Shown: positions 18,064 through 29,298, numbered from the stretch's first letter. The stretch is DNA of 40,985 bases from Xenorhabdus yunnanensis (GCF_028598805.1 NZ_JAQRFI010000042.1:1-40985), one strand, 5' to 3'. Numbers and translations are program-made. Notes: generated by a model not told the origin, from the sequence alone.

Positions 18064-21000
18064 AGCGGCTCCTGATGATTAACTGAAGATTTATCAAGCC
18101 TTATTTGCTTATCTTTGCTGTTTTTTCGGTAATAGCATGCCAGCTGATCAAACAGCAGATAAATAACGGGAGTTGTGAACAAGGTTAGAATCTGGCTCAT
18201 AATCAGGCCCCCGACCATGCTTGCGCCTAAAGGACGGCGCAGCTCCGCACCGATACCGGTACTCAACATCAGTGGCAATGCTCCCAGCAGTGCTGCCATT
18301 GTTGTCATCAGGATTGGCCTGAAACGCAACAAACAGGCTTGGTAAATGGCCTCATAAGGAGTCATTCCTTTTTCCCGCTCTGCTGCCAGAGCAAAATCGA
18401 TCATCATGATGGCATTTTTCTTCACAATGCCGATCAAGAGAATGATCCCAATGACGGCGATAATATCTAACTCATAGCCACCGATCATCAAAGCCAGCAA
18501 TGCGCCAACACCTGCGGTAGGTAAGGTTGACAAGATTGTAACGGGATGAATAAAACTTTCGTACAGTATACCGAGTACGATATACATAGCGACGACAGCT
18601 GCCAGAATCAGCCAAAGGGTATTACTGAGTGCATCTTGGAACGCCAGCGTTGCTCCCTGAAATTGCGTAATGATGTCTTTTGGCATTTGGATCGCCCGTT
18701 CTGCCTCATTGACGGCATTGACCGCTTGTTCAAGGGAAGAATCTTTCGCAACATTGAATGAAAAAGTGGCGGAAGGAAATTGTTGTAGATGATCGATAGA
18801 CAAATTCCCCAACCGCTGTTCGACGGTTGCAATGGTATTGAGAGGTACCATTTTTCCATCATTACCGGTCAGATAAAGATTATTCAGCGCTTCCAGCCCC
18901 TGAGCATTCTTCGTATCCTGCTCAAGGATGACGCGATACTGATTTGATTGAGTGTAAATGGTCGAAATCAGGCGTTGGCCAAAGGCGTTATACAAAGCAT
19001 TATCCACCGCAGCCATAGAGATCCCAAACCGGCTGGCCATATCTCTATTCACTTTGAGATAAGCCACTAGCCCTTGATTTTGCCAATTGTTACCGATATC
19101 CACCAACTCTGGTCGTTGTTTCAGGGCATTTTGCAATTTAGGAACCCAGACAGCGAGTTCATCAAGTGAAGTGGCCTGCAATGTAAACTGATATTGCGTG
19201 CGCGATAATTGGGTATCAATTGTCAAATCCTGTGTTGGTTGCAGGTACAGTGTGACGTCAGGAACTTTGGCAATGCGTGCCTGTAGACGAGGGATGACTT
19301 CGTTAATGTGATCGTCACGTTGGCTGAGTGGTTTCAACGTGATTTGAAGACGAGCATTATTCAAGGTTGGATTGTTACCATCAACACCGATAAATGTCGT
19401 GACATTATCCACAGCCGGATCTTTTAATAACAGGGTCGTGACTTGCCGCTGTTTATCCGCCATTGCATTGAACGAAATGGATTGTGGTGCTTCCAGTGTG
19501 CCCTGAATCAACCCGTTGTCTTGCAGGGGAAAGAATCCTTTGGGGATCATGATATAGAGCAGGGCAGTCAGAGCCAACGTGCCGAATGCAACACCCAGTG
19601 TAATCCAAGGGTGATTTAACACTCGTTTCAGGAAGACAGCATAGACTGCAATCATGCGCTCGAAGAAACGTTCGCATGCCTGTTCGAAGCGATTGTGTTT
19701 AGTATTGGCTTCGGGTTTCAGCATTCTTGCGCACATCATCGGCGTTAGCGTCAATGACACAACAGCAGAAATTAAAATGGCAACGGCAAGGGTAATGGCG
19801 AATTCCCTGAATAGCCGACCGACGATATCTCCCATAAACAAAAGAGGGATCAAGACGGCAATTAATGAAAAAGTCAGGGAGATGATAGTAAAGCCGATTT
19901 CTCCCGCCCCTTTCAGCGCAGCCGCCAGAGGCTTTTCTCCTCGTTCAATGTAACGAGAAATATTTTCTATAACGACAATGGCATCATCCACTACGAAGCC
20001 GGTTGCAACGGTTAGCGCCATTAAAGTCAGGTTATTAACGGAAAAGCCGCAAAAATGCATAACGGCGAATGTACCTACCAGCGAAAGCGGTACTGCAATA
20101 CTTGGGATCAAGGTTGCAGTGACATTGCGTAAAAATAGGTAAATCACCATGACGACCAGTGCGATAGCCAGCAATAGTTCAAATTGAACATCCTTGACTG
20201 AATTGCGGATCGAAATAGTGCGGTCTGTCAGCAGCTCTACATTGACGGAGTTGGGCAGGCTGCTGATCAATTCTGGCAGCATGGTACGAATATTATCCGT
20301 AGTCTCAATAACGTTCGCCCCGGGTTGGCGCTGAACATTAATAACGATGGCCGGCTTCTCATTTGCCCATGCGCCTAATTTGCTATTTTCCACACCCTGT
20401 TCAATAGTGGCGACATCACGCAGACGAACCGGAGCATCATTTTTGTAGGCTACGATTAAATTGCGGTAATCATCGATAGATTTCATTTGATCGTTGGTGG
20501 ATATAGTAATGGAGCGGGTTGGCCCGTCAAAACTGCCTTTTGCCGAATTCACGTTAGCTTTCATGATGGCAGAACGGATAACATCGCTATCTAATCCTTG
20601 TGAAGCTACGGCTTGTGCGTTCAATTTCACACGTACAGCAGGGCGTTGCCCGCCTGCCAAAGTGACCAAACCGACCCCACTGACTTGAGAAATACGCTGG
20701 GCTACGCGGGTTTCCACCATATCTTGCACCTGAGTCATCGGCAGGGCATCAGACGTTACAGCCAGCGTCAATATGGGAGGATCAGCCGGATTGACTTTGC
20801 TGTAAATTGGCGGATAAGGCAGATCTTCCGGCAATAGATTACTGGCTGAATTGATCGCCGCCTGCACATCCTGCTCTGCTACATCCAAGGGCAATGAGAG
20901 CTGGAATACCAGTGTGATAACAGAAGCTCCACCAGAACTTCTGGATGACATCTGTTTTAAGCCGGACATCTGACCAAACTGTTTTTCCAGCGGAGCGGTA

Positions 21001-21215
21001 ACGGCAGATGTCATCACATCCGGATTGGCACCGGGATACAGTGTTACCACTTGAATTGTTGGATAATCTACTTGCGGCAATGCAGAAACCGGCAACATCC
21101 GATAACCAATTATCCCGGCCAGCAAGATCGCAACCATAAATAATGTCGTGGCAACAGGGCGCAGGATAAACAGGCGAGATGGCCCTCCGCCTGTCATTGA
21201 AGAATCAGATTGCAT
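18060..21215 (-). CDS. mdtB: RND efflux pump subunit MdtB
   Basis: Partner RND transporter of MdtC. At 1051 residues it is slightly longer than E. coli MdtB (1040). After a short cytoplasmic N-terminus it shows [18 protein letters not shown], two porter halves and twelve membrane segments. The proton-relay pair is D410/D411 in [14 protein letters not shown], and [15 protein letters not shown] is present in the second half. The MdtB-like features YPGANPDVM and [12 protein letters not shown] support assignment to B rather than C. Its start overlaps the mdtA stop by one base (TAATG). No damage is visible. Confidence 0.96.
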   Translation of the reverse strand: MQSDSSMTGGGPSRLFILRPVATTLFMVAILLAGIIGYRMLPVSALPQVDYPTIQVVTLYPGANPDVMTSAVTAPLEKQFGQMSGLKQMSSRSSGGASVITLVFQLSLPLDVAEQDVQAAINSASNLLPEDLPYPPIYSKVNPADPPILTLAVTSDALPMTQVQDMVETRVAQRISQVSGVGLVTLAGGQRPAVRVKLNAQAVASQGLDSDVIRSAIMKANVNSAKGSFDGPTRSITISTNDQMKSIDDYRNLIVAYKNDAPVRLRDVATIEQGVENSKLGAWANEKPAIVINVQRQPGANVIETTDNIRTMLPELISSLPNSVNVELLTDRTISIRNSVKDVQFELLLAIALVVMVIYLFLRNVTATLIPSIAVPLSLVGTFAVMHFCGFSVNNLTLMALTVATGFVVDDAIVVIENISRYIERGEKPLAAALKGAGEIGFTIISLTFSLIAVLIPLLFMGDIVGRLFREFAITLAVAILISAVVSLTLTPMMCARMLKPEANTKHNRFEQACERFFERMIAVYAVFLKRVLNHPWITLGVAFGTLALTALLYIMIPKGFFPLQDNGLIQGTLEAPQSISFNAMADKQRQVTTLLLKDPAVDNVTTFIGVDGNNPTLNNARLQITLKPLSQRDDHINEVIPRLQARIAKVPDVTLYLQPTQDLTIDTQLSRTQYQFTLQATSLDELAVWVPKLQNALKQRPELVDIGNNWQNQGLVAYLKVNRDMASRFGISMAAVDNALYNAFGQRLISTIYTQSNQYRVILEQDTKNAQGLEALNNLYLTGNDGKMVPLNTIATVEQRLGNLSIDHLQQFPSATFSFNVAKDSSLEQAVNAVNEAERAIQMPKDIITQFQGATLAFQDALSNTLWLILAAVVAMYIVLGILYESFIHPVTILSTLPTAGVGALLALMIGGYELDIIAVIGIILLIGIVKKNAIMMIDFALAAEREKGMTPYEAIYQACLLRFRPILMTTMAALLGALPLMLSTGIGAELRRPLGASMVGGLIMSQILTLFTTPVIYLLFDQLACYYRKNSKDKQIRLDKSSVNHQEPL

Positions 21216-22462
21216 TAGGAATTCTCCACCTTACCGTTTGATTGTTCTGAATTCTTCTTATTTTTATCTGCGTCAAGTGATTCAATTGCCAAGGGTTTGA
21301 CAATCTCGACTTTGGCACCTTCGGTCAGGCTGTCAATGCCATCCGTGACGACGCGCTCACCTGCTGACAAGCCACTATTGATGACCACCAACTGATTATT
21401 TTGCAGCCCTGCGATGACCTTGTGTTTGCTGACTTTATTGTCTTTATTGTTTTTACTTATTTTCCAGACGAAATTACCGCTATTTCCCATTTGTAATCCA
21501 GCCGTTGGAATAACAACGACATTATTCAGTGTATTGACCTTCATCTGGATATTGACAAATTGATTAGGGAACAGCGCATTATCTTGATTATTAAACTGAG
21601 CTTTCATCTTGATTGTGCCAGTAGCTACATCAATTTGGTTATCGATACTGAATAGTTTTCCTTGCGCCAATTGTTGCTGATTATTGCGATCCCACGCGAT
21701 GACAGCGACCTTTTCGTGATCTTTCTGAGCCTTTAACACGGTGCTGATATCGTTTTCAGGTAGGGAAAACAGCACATTAATAGGATCGACTTGTGTAATG
21801 GCCACAATGGGAGTTGCTCCCGCACCAGACACATAATTGCCGACATCAATACGTTTTAATCCAACGCGACCAGAAATAGGTGCCGTAATACGGCTGTATG
21901 CCAATTGCAATTTGGCTTCATCAATATCGGATTGAGTGGCTTTCACGCTGGCTTCACTCTGACGAACCAAAGAGATTTGCTTATCCAGATCCTGCTGGGA
22001 GATAAGTTTACTTTTCGCTAATTGCTGAAAGCGGAGCAAATCCTGTTTAGCATTGGTCAACGTTGCCTGATCTTTGGCGTATTGCCCCTGCGCTCTTGCC
22101 AATTTGACTTTCAGGGGACGAGGATCGATTTCCGCCAGTAAGTCGTCTTTTTTGACATATTGACCTTCATTAAAATGTAAAGCCATTAACTGACCTTCCA
22201 CTTGGCTGGTGACAGTTACTGTATTTGCCGCCATAACCGTTCCTAATCCGCTTAAGTAATGAGGTACAGATTTGATTTCAGCCGTTGCTACCTGCACGGG
22301 AGGATAGGTTGGATTGTTTAAATTCTGTTCTGATTCTGAATCCTGAGAGTTATCTGATGATGAAGGTGTGTTGAAGTGTTTCCACGTAAAGAAAACTGCC
22401 GCGACGATCACGGCTAGCGCCGTAGCGAGACGGAAAAAATAGGAACGGCTTTTGTTATTCAT
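21215..22462 (-). CDS. mdtA: Periplasmic adaptor MdtA of the MdtABC pump
   Basis: A membrane fusion protein linking MdtBC to TolC. The 415-residue protein (same length as E. coli) has an N-terminal membrane anchor (about 10-27), a lipoyl/hairpin region with a coiled coil (about 80-190; [20 protein letters not shown]) and beta-barrel and proximal domains (about 200-390, for example [19 protein letters not shown]). The N-terminal linker [14 protein letters not shown] is low-complexity. It is the first gene of the operon, about 100 bases downstream of a good BaeR box. The ribosome binding site is weak. Confidence 0.95.
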   Translation of the reverse strand: MNNKSRSYFFRLATALAVIVAAVFFTWKHFNTPSSSDNSQDSESEQNLNNPTYPPVQVATAEIKSVPHYLSGLGTVMAANTVTVTSQVEGQLMALHFNEGQYVKKDDLLAEIDPRPLKVKLARAQGQYAKDQATLTNAKQDLLRFQQLAKSKLISQQDLDKQISLVRQSEASVKATQSDIDEAKLQLAYSRITAPISGRVGLKRIDVGNYVSGAGATPIVAITQVDPINVLFSLPENDISTVLKAQKDHEKVAVIAWDRNNQQQLAQGKLFSIDNQIDVATGTIKMKAQFNNQDNALFPNQFVNIQMKVNTLNNVVVIPTAGLQMGNSGNFVWKISKNNKDNKVSKHKVIAGLQNNQLVVINSGLSAGERVVTDGIDSLTEGAKVEIVKPLAIESLDADKNKKNSEQSNGKVENS

Positions 22463-22538
22463 TTGCTCGACATTCTCTTAATGTAGTGGCAGTAATCAGT
22501 CATGCAGCATCTTATGCCAAAATAGATGCAAGAATATA

Positions 22539-22581
22539 TTATTAGTGTAACCAATGGGAATTAGTCAATAATGAAGAAAAT
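22539..22581 (-). promoter_or_regulatory. mdtABC-baeSR promoter with BaeR box
   Basis: On the minus strand 22581-22564 reads ATTTTCTTCATTATTGAC, which matches 15 of 18 positions of the published E. coli BaeR box TTTTTCTCCATDATTGGC. It ends in a TTGACT -35 element (22568-22563), followed after 18 bases by TAATAA (22544-22539) as -10. The box therefore overlaps the -35 element, as expected for an activator site. It lies about 100 bases upstream of mdtA and implies autoregulation of baeSR. Confidence 0.8.
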
Positions 22582-22887
22582 ATGGAGGTTATGTCAAAAA
22601 GATAATGTTTTGGGTAGTGATTTTTCATGGGATTTGTGATGAGTAATCCAATGGAGTTCAGAGAATTATGTTATGAGAGGAAATCTGTTGATATAGAACG
22701 CACCATATTCACGGCATTGCTTGGGATTTTTAACATAAAGTTAAGACATACCATGTGTACCGCCAGAGTAGTTTTTTTCTATCTTGAAATCCATTGGGTA
22801 TAAATCATTCCGTGATGAGTATTTTTTCTTATAAGGATTAAAGATAAGAGACATACCCTTATAATTGATTTGATGATGATAGATAAG
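22582..22887. other. Intergenic region at a synteny join
   Basis: AT-rich DNA without a supportable ORF between mdtA and the small secreted-protein gene. It contains an interspersed repeat end at 22779-22802. In E. coli the genes left of this point lie near 47 min and those right of it near 56 min, so the genome was rearranged here or around it. Confidence 0.5.
22779..22802 (-). repeat. Interspersed repeat, copy 2
   Basis: Read on the minus strand it is TATACCCAATGGATTTCAAG, identical over 20 bases to the copy at 11222. It is a single end with no partner visible close by. Confidence 0.7.
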
Positions 22888-23182
22888 ATGAAAAACATAA
22901 AAAATTTAACAATGATATGTGCTATGTTTTTCTTTTTTGGGAAGCTCACAGGCATCAGGGAATAATATTCCAAAAGATTTAAAAGAGTACATAGATAATG
23001 TGGAAGATTGCCAGCATTTTTCCGGTGAATGGGATAGTGATTTGCCTGATGAACAAAAGAAAGAAATAGAAGATGGTATTGACCAATATTGTACGAAAGC
23101 AAAAGAATTGCAGAAGAAACTTAAGAAGAAATACAAAAACGATATTAAAAAAATAGAAATAATAGATAGTTATGATATTTAA
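22888..23182 (+). pseudogene. Small secreted protein, frameshifted in a T run
   Basis: Two overlapping frames make one plausible protein. ATG at 22888 opens MKNIKNLTMICAMFFFFG, a typical signal-peptide start, but then ends early. A second frame gives SSQASGNNIPKDLKEY and ends at 23182. Removing one T from the T6 run at 22933-22938 joins them into MKNIKNLTMICAMFFFLGSS followed by QASG, with a signal peptidase site after SQA and a mature domain of about 75 residues. That domain has two cysteines (DCQHF, QYCTK) and a charged, helical lysine/glutamate-rich end. Similar small secreted proteins of unknown function occur in other proteobacteria (recollection). Pseudogene, slippage-expressed gene and sequencing error are all possible. 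Confidence 0.65.
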
Positions 23183-23309
23183 TCCGGTTAATGTATGTTG
23201 ACATTTTATGAAAAAATATGTGATTGAATGAATTTAAGATTTCTTTCTTATTATATAGTGACTTTCATCACGATTTTTCATACCCAAATGGCTGGATTTA
23301 TGTGATTAC

Positions 23310-23341
23310 AAAAAACGCCGATTCAAGCATCGGCGTTTTTT
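23310..23341. terminator. Bidirectional terminator between the small gene and mgtE
   Basis: AAAAAACGCCGAT (23310-23322) and ATCGGCGTTTTTT (23329-23341) form a perfect stem whose A and T runs serve both strands. It lies between convergent genes. Confidence 0.92.
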
Positions 23342-23352
23342 AAGAATCAAAA

Positions 23353-24816
23353 CTAAACCAAAAATAGCGTCGCTAATCCTAAAAAGATAAAGAATCCGCC
23401 TGTATCTGTAATTGCAGTAATCATCACGCTGGAGCCAATTGCCGGATCTCTGCCCAATTTCATCATAATAAAGGGTATTAATACTCCCATCAGTGCGGCC
23501 ATCAATAAGTTCAATACCATTGCCATCGTCATAACGCCCCCCATCGCGAGGTCACCATAGAGCAGATAAGTAATGACACCCATGATTCCACCCCAGATAA
23601 TGCCATTGATAACAGCAACACCCAGCTCTCTCAATAACAGGTAAGAGAAGCTGCCGGTTTGGATTTGATGAAGTGCCAGCGCACGGACGATCATGGTGAT
23701 GGTCTGGTTACCGGTATTGCCGCCGATGCCTGCCACGATGGGCATTAAGGTTGCAAGGGCAACGAGCTGGGAAATGGTATGTTCAAATAAGCCAATGACG
23801 CGTGAAGCAACAAAAGCGGTACATAAGTTTATGGCGAGCCATGTCCAACGAGTTTTTACCGCCTGACCAACAGGAGCAAAAACATCTTCTTCGCGGCTTA
23901 AGCCCCCCATTCGGCGAATATTGGTGTCAGTCTCTTCACTTAAGGTATCAACGATATCTTCAACAGTTAGGCGTCCCATTAAGCGCCCGTTATTGTCCAC
24001 TACGGCGGCGGAAATCAAGTCGTAACGTTCAAATGCACTGGCGGCATCTTCACCTTTTTGCTCTGGTGAGAAAGTAACGGTATCCATATTCATAACTTCG
24101 GATACCAATCTGTCCGGTGCATTGAGCAGTAAGGTTGTGAGGAGCAGCTCTCCTTGAAGGCGATTCTTGCGATCAATCACAAAGATCTTATCTGTCGTTT
24201 CGGGAATTGAGCCTCTGGAGCGTAAAAAACGCTGAACAGTGCTGAGTGTAACATTGCCTCGCACTGTCACGAACTCGAAATCCATCATCTGACCAATACT
24301 ATCTTTATGGTACTGCAATACTTCTCGGATGCGATTGCGTTGGCTCGGTTCCAGATAGGTCAGCAGGCGGCGAGTGGTATCACGGGGAAGACGTTCTACG
24401 ATATAGGCCTGTTCATCTACGTGCAGCTTACCAATGGTGCGTAACAGCTCAACGTCAGACATATCTTTGATCAGGTTATCCCAAACGGGGATGGAGGCTT
24501 CCACCAAAACCTCACCACGATGATTACTGTCGATCAAACGCCATAAAGCGAGACGCTCATCGTAAGGCAAAGCCTCCAGAATATCGGCAATATCGGCAGC
24601 ATGCAGGCTGGTCAGCAGCGTACTGACTTCCTCTATTTTCTCCAATAATTGTTCGTCACTGATAGCTGAATATTCATCAGTTTGACCTAATAATGTATCG
24701 ACAAATAGCTTATCGTGGATGAATAGTGAAAGCAGGCGTTGACGAACATGTGTCAGCTTTTGGGAATATTGGCTGGCAACAGTTGTATTATCAGGTGTAA
24801 AGGTTGGTTGTGACAT
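23353..24816 (-). CDS. mgtE: Magnesium transporter MgtE
   Basis: A magnesium-gated Mg2+ channel of the inner membrane, working as a homodimer. The 487 residues comprise an N domain of superhelical repeats (about 30-140; ADIADILEALPYDER), two CBS domains (about 145-270; AAVVDNNGRLMGRLTVEDIV) that sense intracellular Mg2+, a connecting helix and five C-terminal membrane segments (about 290-487), with the family pore signature PIVAGIGGNTGNQT. Length is somewhat above the classical bacterial MgtE. E. coli K-12 lacks this gene, but many other proteobacteria have it. No riboswitch is evident upstream. It follows the ppk-ppx-yfgG unit but is separated from it by a probable terminator. Confidence 0.94.
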   Translation of the reverse strand: MSQPTFTPDNTTVASQYSQKLTHVRQRLLSLFIHDKLFVDTLLGQTDEYSAISDEQLLEKIEEVSTLLTSLHAADIADILEALPYDERLALWRLIDSNHRGEVLVEASIPVWDNLIKDMSDVELLRTIGKLHVDEQAYIVERLPRDTTRRLLTYLEPSQRNRIREVLQYHKDSIGQMMDFEFVTVRGNVTLSTVQRFLRSRGSIPETTDKIFVIDRKNRLQGELLLTTLLLNAPDRLVSEVMNMDTVTFSPEQKGEDAASAFERYDLISAAVVDNNGRLMGRLTVEDIVDTLSEETDTNIRRMGGLSREEDVFAPVGQAVKTRWTWLAINLCTAFVASRVIGLFEHTISQLVALATLMPIVAGIGGNTGNQTITMIVRALALHQIQTGSFSYLLLRELGVAVINGIIWGGIMGVITYLLYGDLAMGGVMTMAMVLNLLMAALMGVLIPFIMMKLGRDPAIGSSVMITAITDTGGFFIFLGLATLFLV

Positions 24817-24844
24817 GGAGCACCTTTAAGGCAGAAAATAGGGC

Positions 24845-24874
24845 AAAAAACCAGACGATCGTAATAATATCGCC
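24845..24874 (-). terminator. Probable terminator of the ppk-ppx-yfgG unit
   Basis: On the minus strand GGCGAT (24874-24869) pairs with ATCGTC (24859-24854) including one wobble, followed after TGG by TTTTTT (24850-24845). It lies between the yfgG stop and the mgtE start. Confidence 0.55.
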
Positions 24875-24887
24875 ATAAATTTGAGTG

Positions 24888-25064
24888 TTATTGGTTATTA
24901 TATTCTGTTTTTGGGTTATGGAGATATTTCACCGATTGCTGTTGTGTTTGCAGAGAATGTTCCAATGCTGCCATAAATGAATAGATAAAGCGCCCAAATA
25001 ATATTAAGAAGCTGATAAACAGTATTAATTTTATAATTTGAACCGTTTTCCTGTTCTTTTTCAT
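24888..25064 (-). CDS. yfgG: YfgG-like small membrane protein (DUF2633)
   Basis: A 58-residue ORF starting at 25064 only 12 bases after the ppx stop. The sequence MKKNRKTVQIIKLILFISFL followed by ILFGRFIYSF matches the pattern of E. coli YfgG (basic N-terminus, one membrane helix, conserved FGRFIYS, polar tail). In E. coli yfgG also lies in the ppk-ppx neighbourhood, with yfgF in between; yfgF is absent here. YfgG is a small inner-membrane protein linked to metal (nickel/cobalt) tolerance. There is no clear ribosome binding site, so translational coupling to ppx is likely. Synteny and the motif make this assignment good despite the short length. Confidence 0.82.
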   Translation of the reverse strand: MKKNRKTVQIIKLILFISFLILFGRFIYSFMAALEHSLQTQQQSVKYLHNPKTEYNNQ

Positions 25065-25076
25065 AACGCGATATCG

Positions 25077-26609
25077 TTAAGTCGATTCCTCTTCAATGTG
25101 TAATTTCCAGTTAGTCACATCACGCCAGTAGCTTTGCTCTTTCTCCAGATCGAGCATCACGAGGGCATTTTGTGCTAAATAGTTTTTGGGCAGATAGAGT
25201 ATCCAATGACCATGATCGGTTTCTAGCCTTAATGTATCCGGTGTTGTGGTAGATTGGCGTTGGTTGTTCAACAAGGTTGCCAATCGCAATATCTTGAGCA
25301 TGGGAAGGTACTGTTTTTTCTTGTACAAATAGAAACGGGGATGCTCATGCACTTTAACCGCTTTGCGGTGATAACGAACCAGTGTTGCCAACAACGATTG
25401 TTGTTCTTGGTTGAATCCCGGCAGATCGGTATTTTGCAGGATATAAGCAGAATGCCGTTGCAAGCCACTCAGATTGATGCTTAAACCAACCTCATGCAGC
25501 ATGGCTGCCCAAAGCAGAATTGACTCCAGTTGTGGATGTACTCGTTTAGGGTTTTGTGCTGCCCATTGGTTATACAGATTTTTGGCGGTACACCAAACTC
25601 GGTCTGCCTGTTCCCGATCGATATTATAGTGTTCAGCAAGGCTTTTGGCGGTTCGTTGGCGAATATCCTGATGACGGAAACGGTTCTCCATTTCGTAAAG
25701 TACACCTTCCCGCAATGCACCATGAGACAGGCGTAATTCCTGAATATTTAAAGCATCGAAAATGCCGCACAATATTGCTAGCCCGGAAACAAAAGTTTGT
25801 TTCCGGTCATCGGATAATCCCGGCAATTCCAGTGCAGTGAAATCTCTGTATTTCAGGACTCGTTCTACCAGTATGTTTAAACGTTCTGGCGTAATCAGGC
25901 CATCTTTCTCATCCAATTCCACCAATAGTTCGTGTACTGCCTTGATAGTTCCCGATGCGCCCAAGGCAAAATCCCAGCCTTTTGTCCGAAATTGCCAGAC
26001 GAGATTCTCCAGTTTTTGTGCCGCCTGGAGCCGTGCCCGGCGAAAGTTATGTTCATTAATCACACCGTCCGGGAAGAATTGACGGGCAAAACTGACACAG
26101 CCCATACGGCGGCTTTCAATCAATAGAGGTTCGAAGTCTTCACCGATAACCAATTCAGTGGAACCTCCGCCAATATCAATTACCAGCTTCCGGCCTTTTT
26201 CTGGTTGCGTATGCTCAACGCCCATAAAAATCAGACGGGCTTCTTCATGACCAGAGATAATTTCAATTGGATAGGGGATGACTTCTTTTGCCCGTTTTAA
26301 AAATTCTTGTACGTTGGCGGCTTCACGTAGGCTATGTGTTCCCACTAAACAGACATTATTGGCGGAAAAACCCTGCAATCGTTCTGCAAACAGAGAAAGA
26401 CAATTCAGGCCACGATTTATGGCTTCTTCGCTTAATTCATTTTTACTGTTTAAACCATCGGCAAGATAAACCCGCTTTTTTAAACGTCCAATAACCTGTA
26501 GTGCGCCGTTAACAATACGGGCGATTACCATGTGGAAGCTATTGGAACCCAAATCAATAGTGGCAATTTCTTGGGGTTTGGGCATTGGGGTATCGTGTTT
26601 TAACGGCAT
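25077..26609 (-). CDS. ppx: Exopolyphosphatase Ppx
   Basis: It releases phosphate from the ends of polyphosphate chains and in E. coli also hydrolyses pppGpp. The 510-residue protein (E. coli 513) has the ASKHA fold: [16 protein letters not shown] (about 18-33) and [12 protein letters not shown] are the two nucleotide/phosphate-binding motifs. A C-terminal HD-like helical domain (about 310-510) carries [18 protein letters not shown]. The ATG at 26609 lies three bases after the ppk stop, so the two opposing enzymes are co-transcribed, as in E. coli. Confidence 0.96.
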   Translation of the reverse strand: MPLKHDTPMPKPQEIATIDLGSNSFHMVIARIVNGALQVIGRLKKRVYLADGLNSKNELSEEAINRGLNCLSLFAERLQGFSANNVCLVGTHSLREAANVQEFLKRAKEVIPYPIEIISGHEEARLIFMGVEHTQPEKGRKLVIDIGGGSTELVIGEDFEPLLIESRRMGCVSFARQFFPDGVINEHNFRRARLQAAQKLENLVWQFRTKGWDFALGASGTIKAVHELLVELDEKDGLITPERLNILVERVLKYRDFTALELPGLSDDRKQTFVSGLAILCGIFDALNIQELRLSHGALREGVLYEMENRFRHQDIRQRTAKSLAEHYNIDREQADRVWCTAKNLYNQWAAQNPKRVHPQLESILLWAAMLHEVGLSINLSGLQRHSAYILQNTDLPGFNQEQQSLLATLVRYHRKAVKVHEHPRFYLYKKKQYLPMLKILRLATLLNNQRQSTTTPDTLRLETDHGHWILYLPKNYLAQNALVMLDLEKEQSYWRDVTNWKLHIEEEST

Positions 26610-26612
26610 AAA

Positions 26613-28682
26613 TCAGGCTCTTGGTTCCGGTTGTTCGAGGTTTTTCAAATAATCATAAACAGCAAGCTGCGCGCGGATTTTACGCTTATTTCCTCGTGGA
26701 ACATAGTGATTGCTCAATTCCTTATCAATATATCGTGCTTTGACGGTATCACTGAACTGCAATTCAAGGATATGCATAACCTGTTGTTTCAGAAGAGGAT
26801 CGAGCAGGCAAACAGCCACTTCAATGCGATGGTCAATGTTGCGGGTCATCCAGTCGGCCGAAGAAAGGAGAACTTTTTCATCGCCTTTATTGGTGAAAAC
26901 ATAAACGCGATCGTGTTCCAGGAAACGATCCACAATACTGGTGACTTGAATGTTTTCACTAAAGCCGGATTGATTGGGAACCAAAGAACACATGCCACGT
27001 ACAAGAATGCGGATTTTGACACCAGCTTCAGAGGCATCATATAGGCGATCCACCAACTCCTTATCTACAAGGTTGTTGACTTTCAGAGTGATCCCCGCCA
27101 ATTCACCGGCCTGTGCATTCTCGATTTCCTGAGTAATCAGTCGATTGAGCATGGCGCGTGAATTTTGGGGCGATACCATTAAATTATTAAATGTGACAGG
27201 CCGATAAGGGTTTTCAATAAAGTTAAATACCCGACGAACTTCATTAGTGACTTCGGGGTTGGCAGTCAGCAGAGAATAATCGGTATAGAGGCGTGCCGTT
27301 TTTTCGTTGAAATTTCCCGTACCTATATGGGCGTAACGAATAATTTCTTCGCCTTCCAGCCGCGAAATAATGAAGAGTTTTGCGTGAATTTTCAGGCCCA
27401 GAGCGGAGAAAATAACATGTACTCCCGCTTCAGTGAGGCGTTTTGCCCAATGGATATTAGCCTCTTCGTCAAAACGTGCTTGTAATTCCACCACGACAGT
27501 CACTTTCTTGCCATTATGTGCTGCATGAATCATGGAATCAATAATGCGTGAGTCTTTTGCGACGCGGTAGATATTAATCTTGATCGAAAGCACGCTGGGA
27601 TCGAAAGATGCCTGACGCAGTAATTCCAGCACATGTTCGAACGTGTGGTAAGGGTAATAAAGCAGGACATCCCTTTCACGGATAGCGTCGAATCCGTTGC
27701 GGAAATGGTCAAACCAAGTATGACGCAGTCGCGGTATAGGTTTGTTCAGAAGGTTACGGTTTCCTTCATTGGGAAATTTGATGAAATCTTTAAAGTTATG
27801 ATAGCGACCACCTGCAATCACAGAGTCATCATTCGATAACCCCAGCTTGCTACGCAGTAGTTCTACCATTTCATCAGGCATATCACGCTGATAGACAAAC
27901 CGTACAGGCTCCGCAGTCAGTCTTTGCTTCAATGTGGAAGACATCAGTTCCAGCAGACTGGATTCCATCTCTGTTGCAAGGTCATACTCGGAATCGCGGG
28001 TCATTTTCATCGAGTAGACGTTCAAAGTATCATAATCGAAGAATCCCTTGAAAATTTCATCCAGAGTGTAACGTAGAATATTATCAAGCAATATCATTGA
28101 CTTGCGTTTTCTTGGCATTTCTGGGGGGAGGTTGACGAAACGCGGGACTTTATCGGATGGAATTTCCAACAAAGCATATTGCGTTTCTTGCCCACGGATA
28201 ATTTCAATGGCTAAATAGGTATAATCATCCTTTAAAAACTCAACCAAATTGGTTTCTGAATTGATGACAATTGGTGTTATGTGTGGCCGTAAATGCTGGC
28301 GAAAATATTGCCGCAGCCAGATTTGTTGATTTGGAGATATCTGACGTTCATTGATCAAGAAAATTTGATTACGTGCCATTTCCAGCAGCAGATCGTTATA
28401 AAGGGTATCGAATTCTTGATCGATTTTGACAACCTTAGCCTGAATCTTTCTTAATAATTGGCGGGCACCAGTGGCTGAACCCCGTTCTTCACTGATAAGA
28501 ATGCGTCGCTTCACATCGGCAAAACGAACCTTATAAAACTCATCCAAATTATTGGAGTAGATCCCTAAAAACCTCATTCTTTCAATCAGCGGGTTACTTT
28601 TGTCAGCTGCTTCCTGAAGTACACGCTCGTTGAAAGAGAGCCAGCTGAGTTCTTTTTCGGTATAAAGGCGATCGTGGGACAT
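26613..28682 (-). CDS. ppk: Polyphosphate kinase Ppk1
   Basis: It transfers the gamma-phosphate of ATP to polyphosphate, reversibly. The 689-residue protein (E. coli 688) shows all four PPK1 domains: N domain (about 1-105), head (about 106-315), C1 (about 320-500) and C2 (about 501-685). The autophosphorylated histidine is H433 in GLKIHAKLF (H435 in E. coli, which carries two extra residues upstream). The C-terminal [17 protein letters not shown] is conserved. GGAG precedes the ATG at 28682. It is upstream of ppx in one unit, and speG ends 52 bases before it on the same strand and may be co-transcribed. Confidence 0.97.
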   Translation of the reverse strand: MSHDRLYTEKELSWLSFNERVLQEAADKSNPLIERMRFLGIYSNNLDEFYKVRFADVKRRILISEERGSATGARQLLRKIQAKVVKIDQEFDTLYNDLLLEMARNQIFLINERQISPNQQIWLRQYFRQHLRPHITPIVINSETNLVEFLKDDYTYLAIEIIRGQETQYALLEIPSDKVPRFVNLPPEMPRKRKSMILLDNILRYTLDEIFKGFFDYDTLNVYSMKMTRDSEYDLATEMESSLLELMSSTLKQRLTAEPVRFVYQRDMPDEMVELLRSKLGLSNDDSVIAGGRYHNFKDFIKFPNEGNRNLLNKPIPRLRHTWFDHFRNGFDAIRERDVLLYYPYHTFEHVLELLRQASFDPSVLSIKINIYRVAKDSRIIDSMIHAAHNGKKVTVVVELQARFDEEANIHWAKRLTEAGVHVIFSALGLKIHAKLFIISRLEGEEIIRYAHIGTGNFNEKTARLYTDYSLLTANPEVTNEVRRVFNFIENPYRPVTFNNLMVSPQNSRAMLNRLITQEIENAQAGELAGITLKVNNLVDKELVDRLYDASEAGVKIRILVRGMCSLVPNQSGFSENIQVTSIVDRFLEHDRVYVFTNKGDEKVLLSSADWMTRNIDHRIEVAVCLLDPLLKQQVMHILELQFSDTVKARYIDKELSNHYVPRGNKRKIRAQLAVYDYLKNLEQPEPRA

Positions 28683-28734
28683 TACTACTCCTTACTGCTC
28701 CATTTGGTTTTCCATCTGGCTTGATGGTTAGCGT

Positions 28735-29298
28735 TTAATGAGCCGGCGTGCTGGTCTGAGCTTCACGGGCTTTATTAGCGAAATAGTGGTGTTGGAAAGT
28801 ACACATCCTAATGGCTGTATGATAAGAGCCGTTTACAAAAAATTCATCGATTAATTCGCCTTCAATATGGAAGCCCAATTTATTGTATATATGAATTGCT
28901 TTTATGTTCTCTTTATCAACAATCAAATACAGCTTGTAAAGATTTAAAACAGCAAAAGCGTATTCCATCGCCAGTTTGGCGGCCACTGTTGCGTAGCCTT
29001 GTCCTTGATAGGCTGGGGCGATGATAATCTGGAATTCAGCACGACGGTGGATATAATCAATCTCGACTAATTCCACCAGCCCAACTTTGGAGTTCAGGCT
29101 TTCGATGATAAAGCGGCGCTCATTTTGATCATGAATATGCTTGTCATAGAGGTCGCATAATTCAACAAAGGCTTCATAAGGCTCTTCAAACCAATAACGC
29201 ATGACACTGGCATTATTATCAAGTTGGTGAACAAAAGGAAGATCTTCCCGCTCAAGGGGACGCAAGTTTACAGATGGGTTTTCTGCACCATTGGACAT
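28735..29298 (-). CDS. speG: Spermidine N1-acetyltransferase SpeG
   Basis: It acetylates spermidine (and spermine) with acetyl-CoA, protecting cells from polyamine excess, for example at low temperature. The 187-residue GNAT-fold protein aligns with E. coli Spe[33 protein letters not shown], the acetyl-CoA pyrophosphate loop [16 protein letters not shown] and [24 protein letters not shown] at six bases precedes the ATG. In E. coli speG lies elsewhere; here it sits between purN and ppk. Confidence 0.96.
   Translation of the reverse strand: MSNGAENPSVNLRPLEREDLPFVHQLDNNASVMRYWFEEPYEAFVELCDLYDKHIHDQNERRFIIESLNSKVGLVELVEIDYIHRRAEFQIIIAPAYQGQGYATVAAKLAMEYAFAVLNLYKLYLIVDKENIKAIHIYNKLGFHIEGELIDEFFVNGSYHTAIRMCTFQHHYFANKAREAQTSTPAH

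Noticed and set aside
22779-23136. Minus-strand ORFs of 107 and 76 codons over the small secreted-protein gene
   Set aside because: They are antisense frames of the plus-strand gene, which has a signal peptide and a sensible mature domain.
23257-23272. CRP-like site AGTGACTTTCATCACG
   Set aside because: It matches GTGA-N6-TCAC but lies between two convergent 3' ends where no promoter is expected; probably chance.
24817-24887. Possible Mg2+ riboswitch before mgtE
   Set aside because: The leader is too short and contains only the terminator of the preceding unit; no M-box features are visible.
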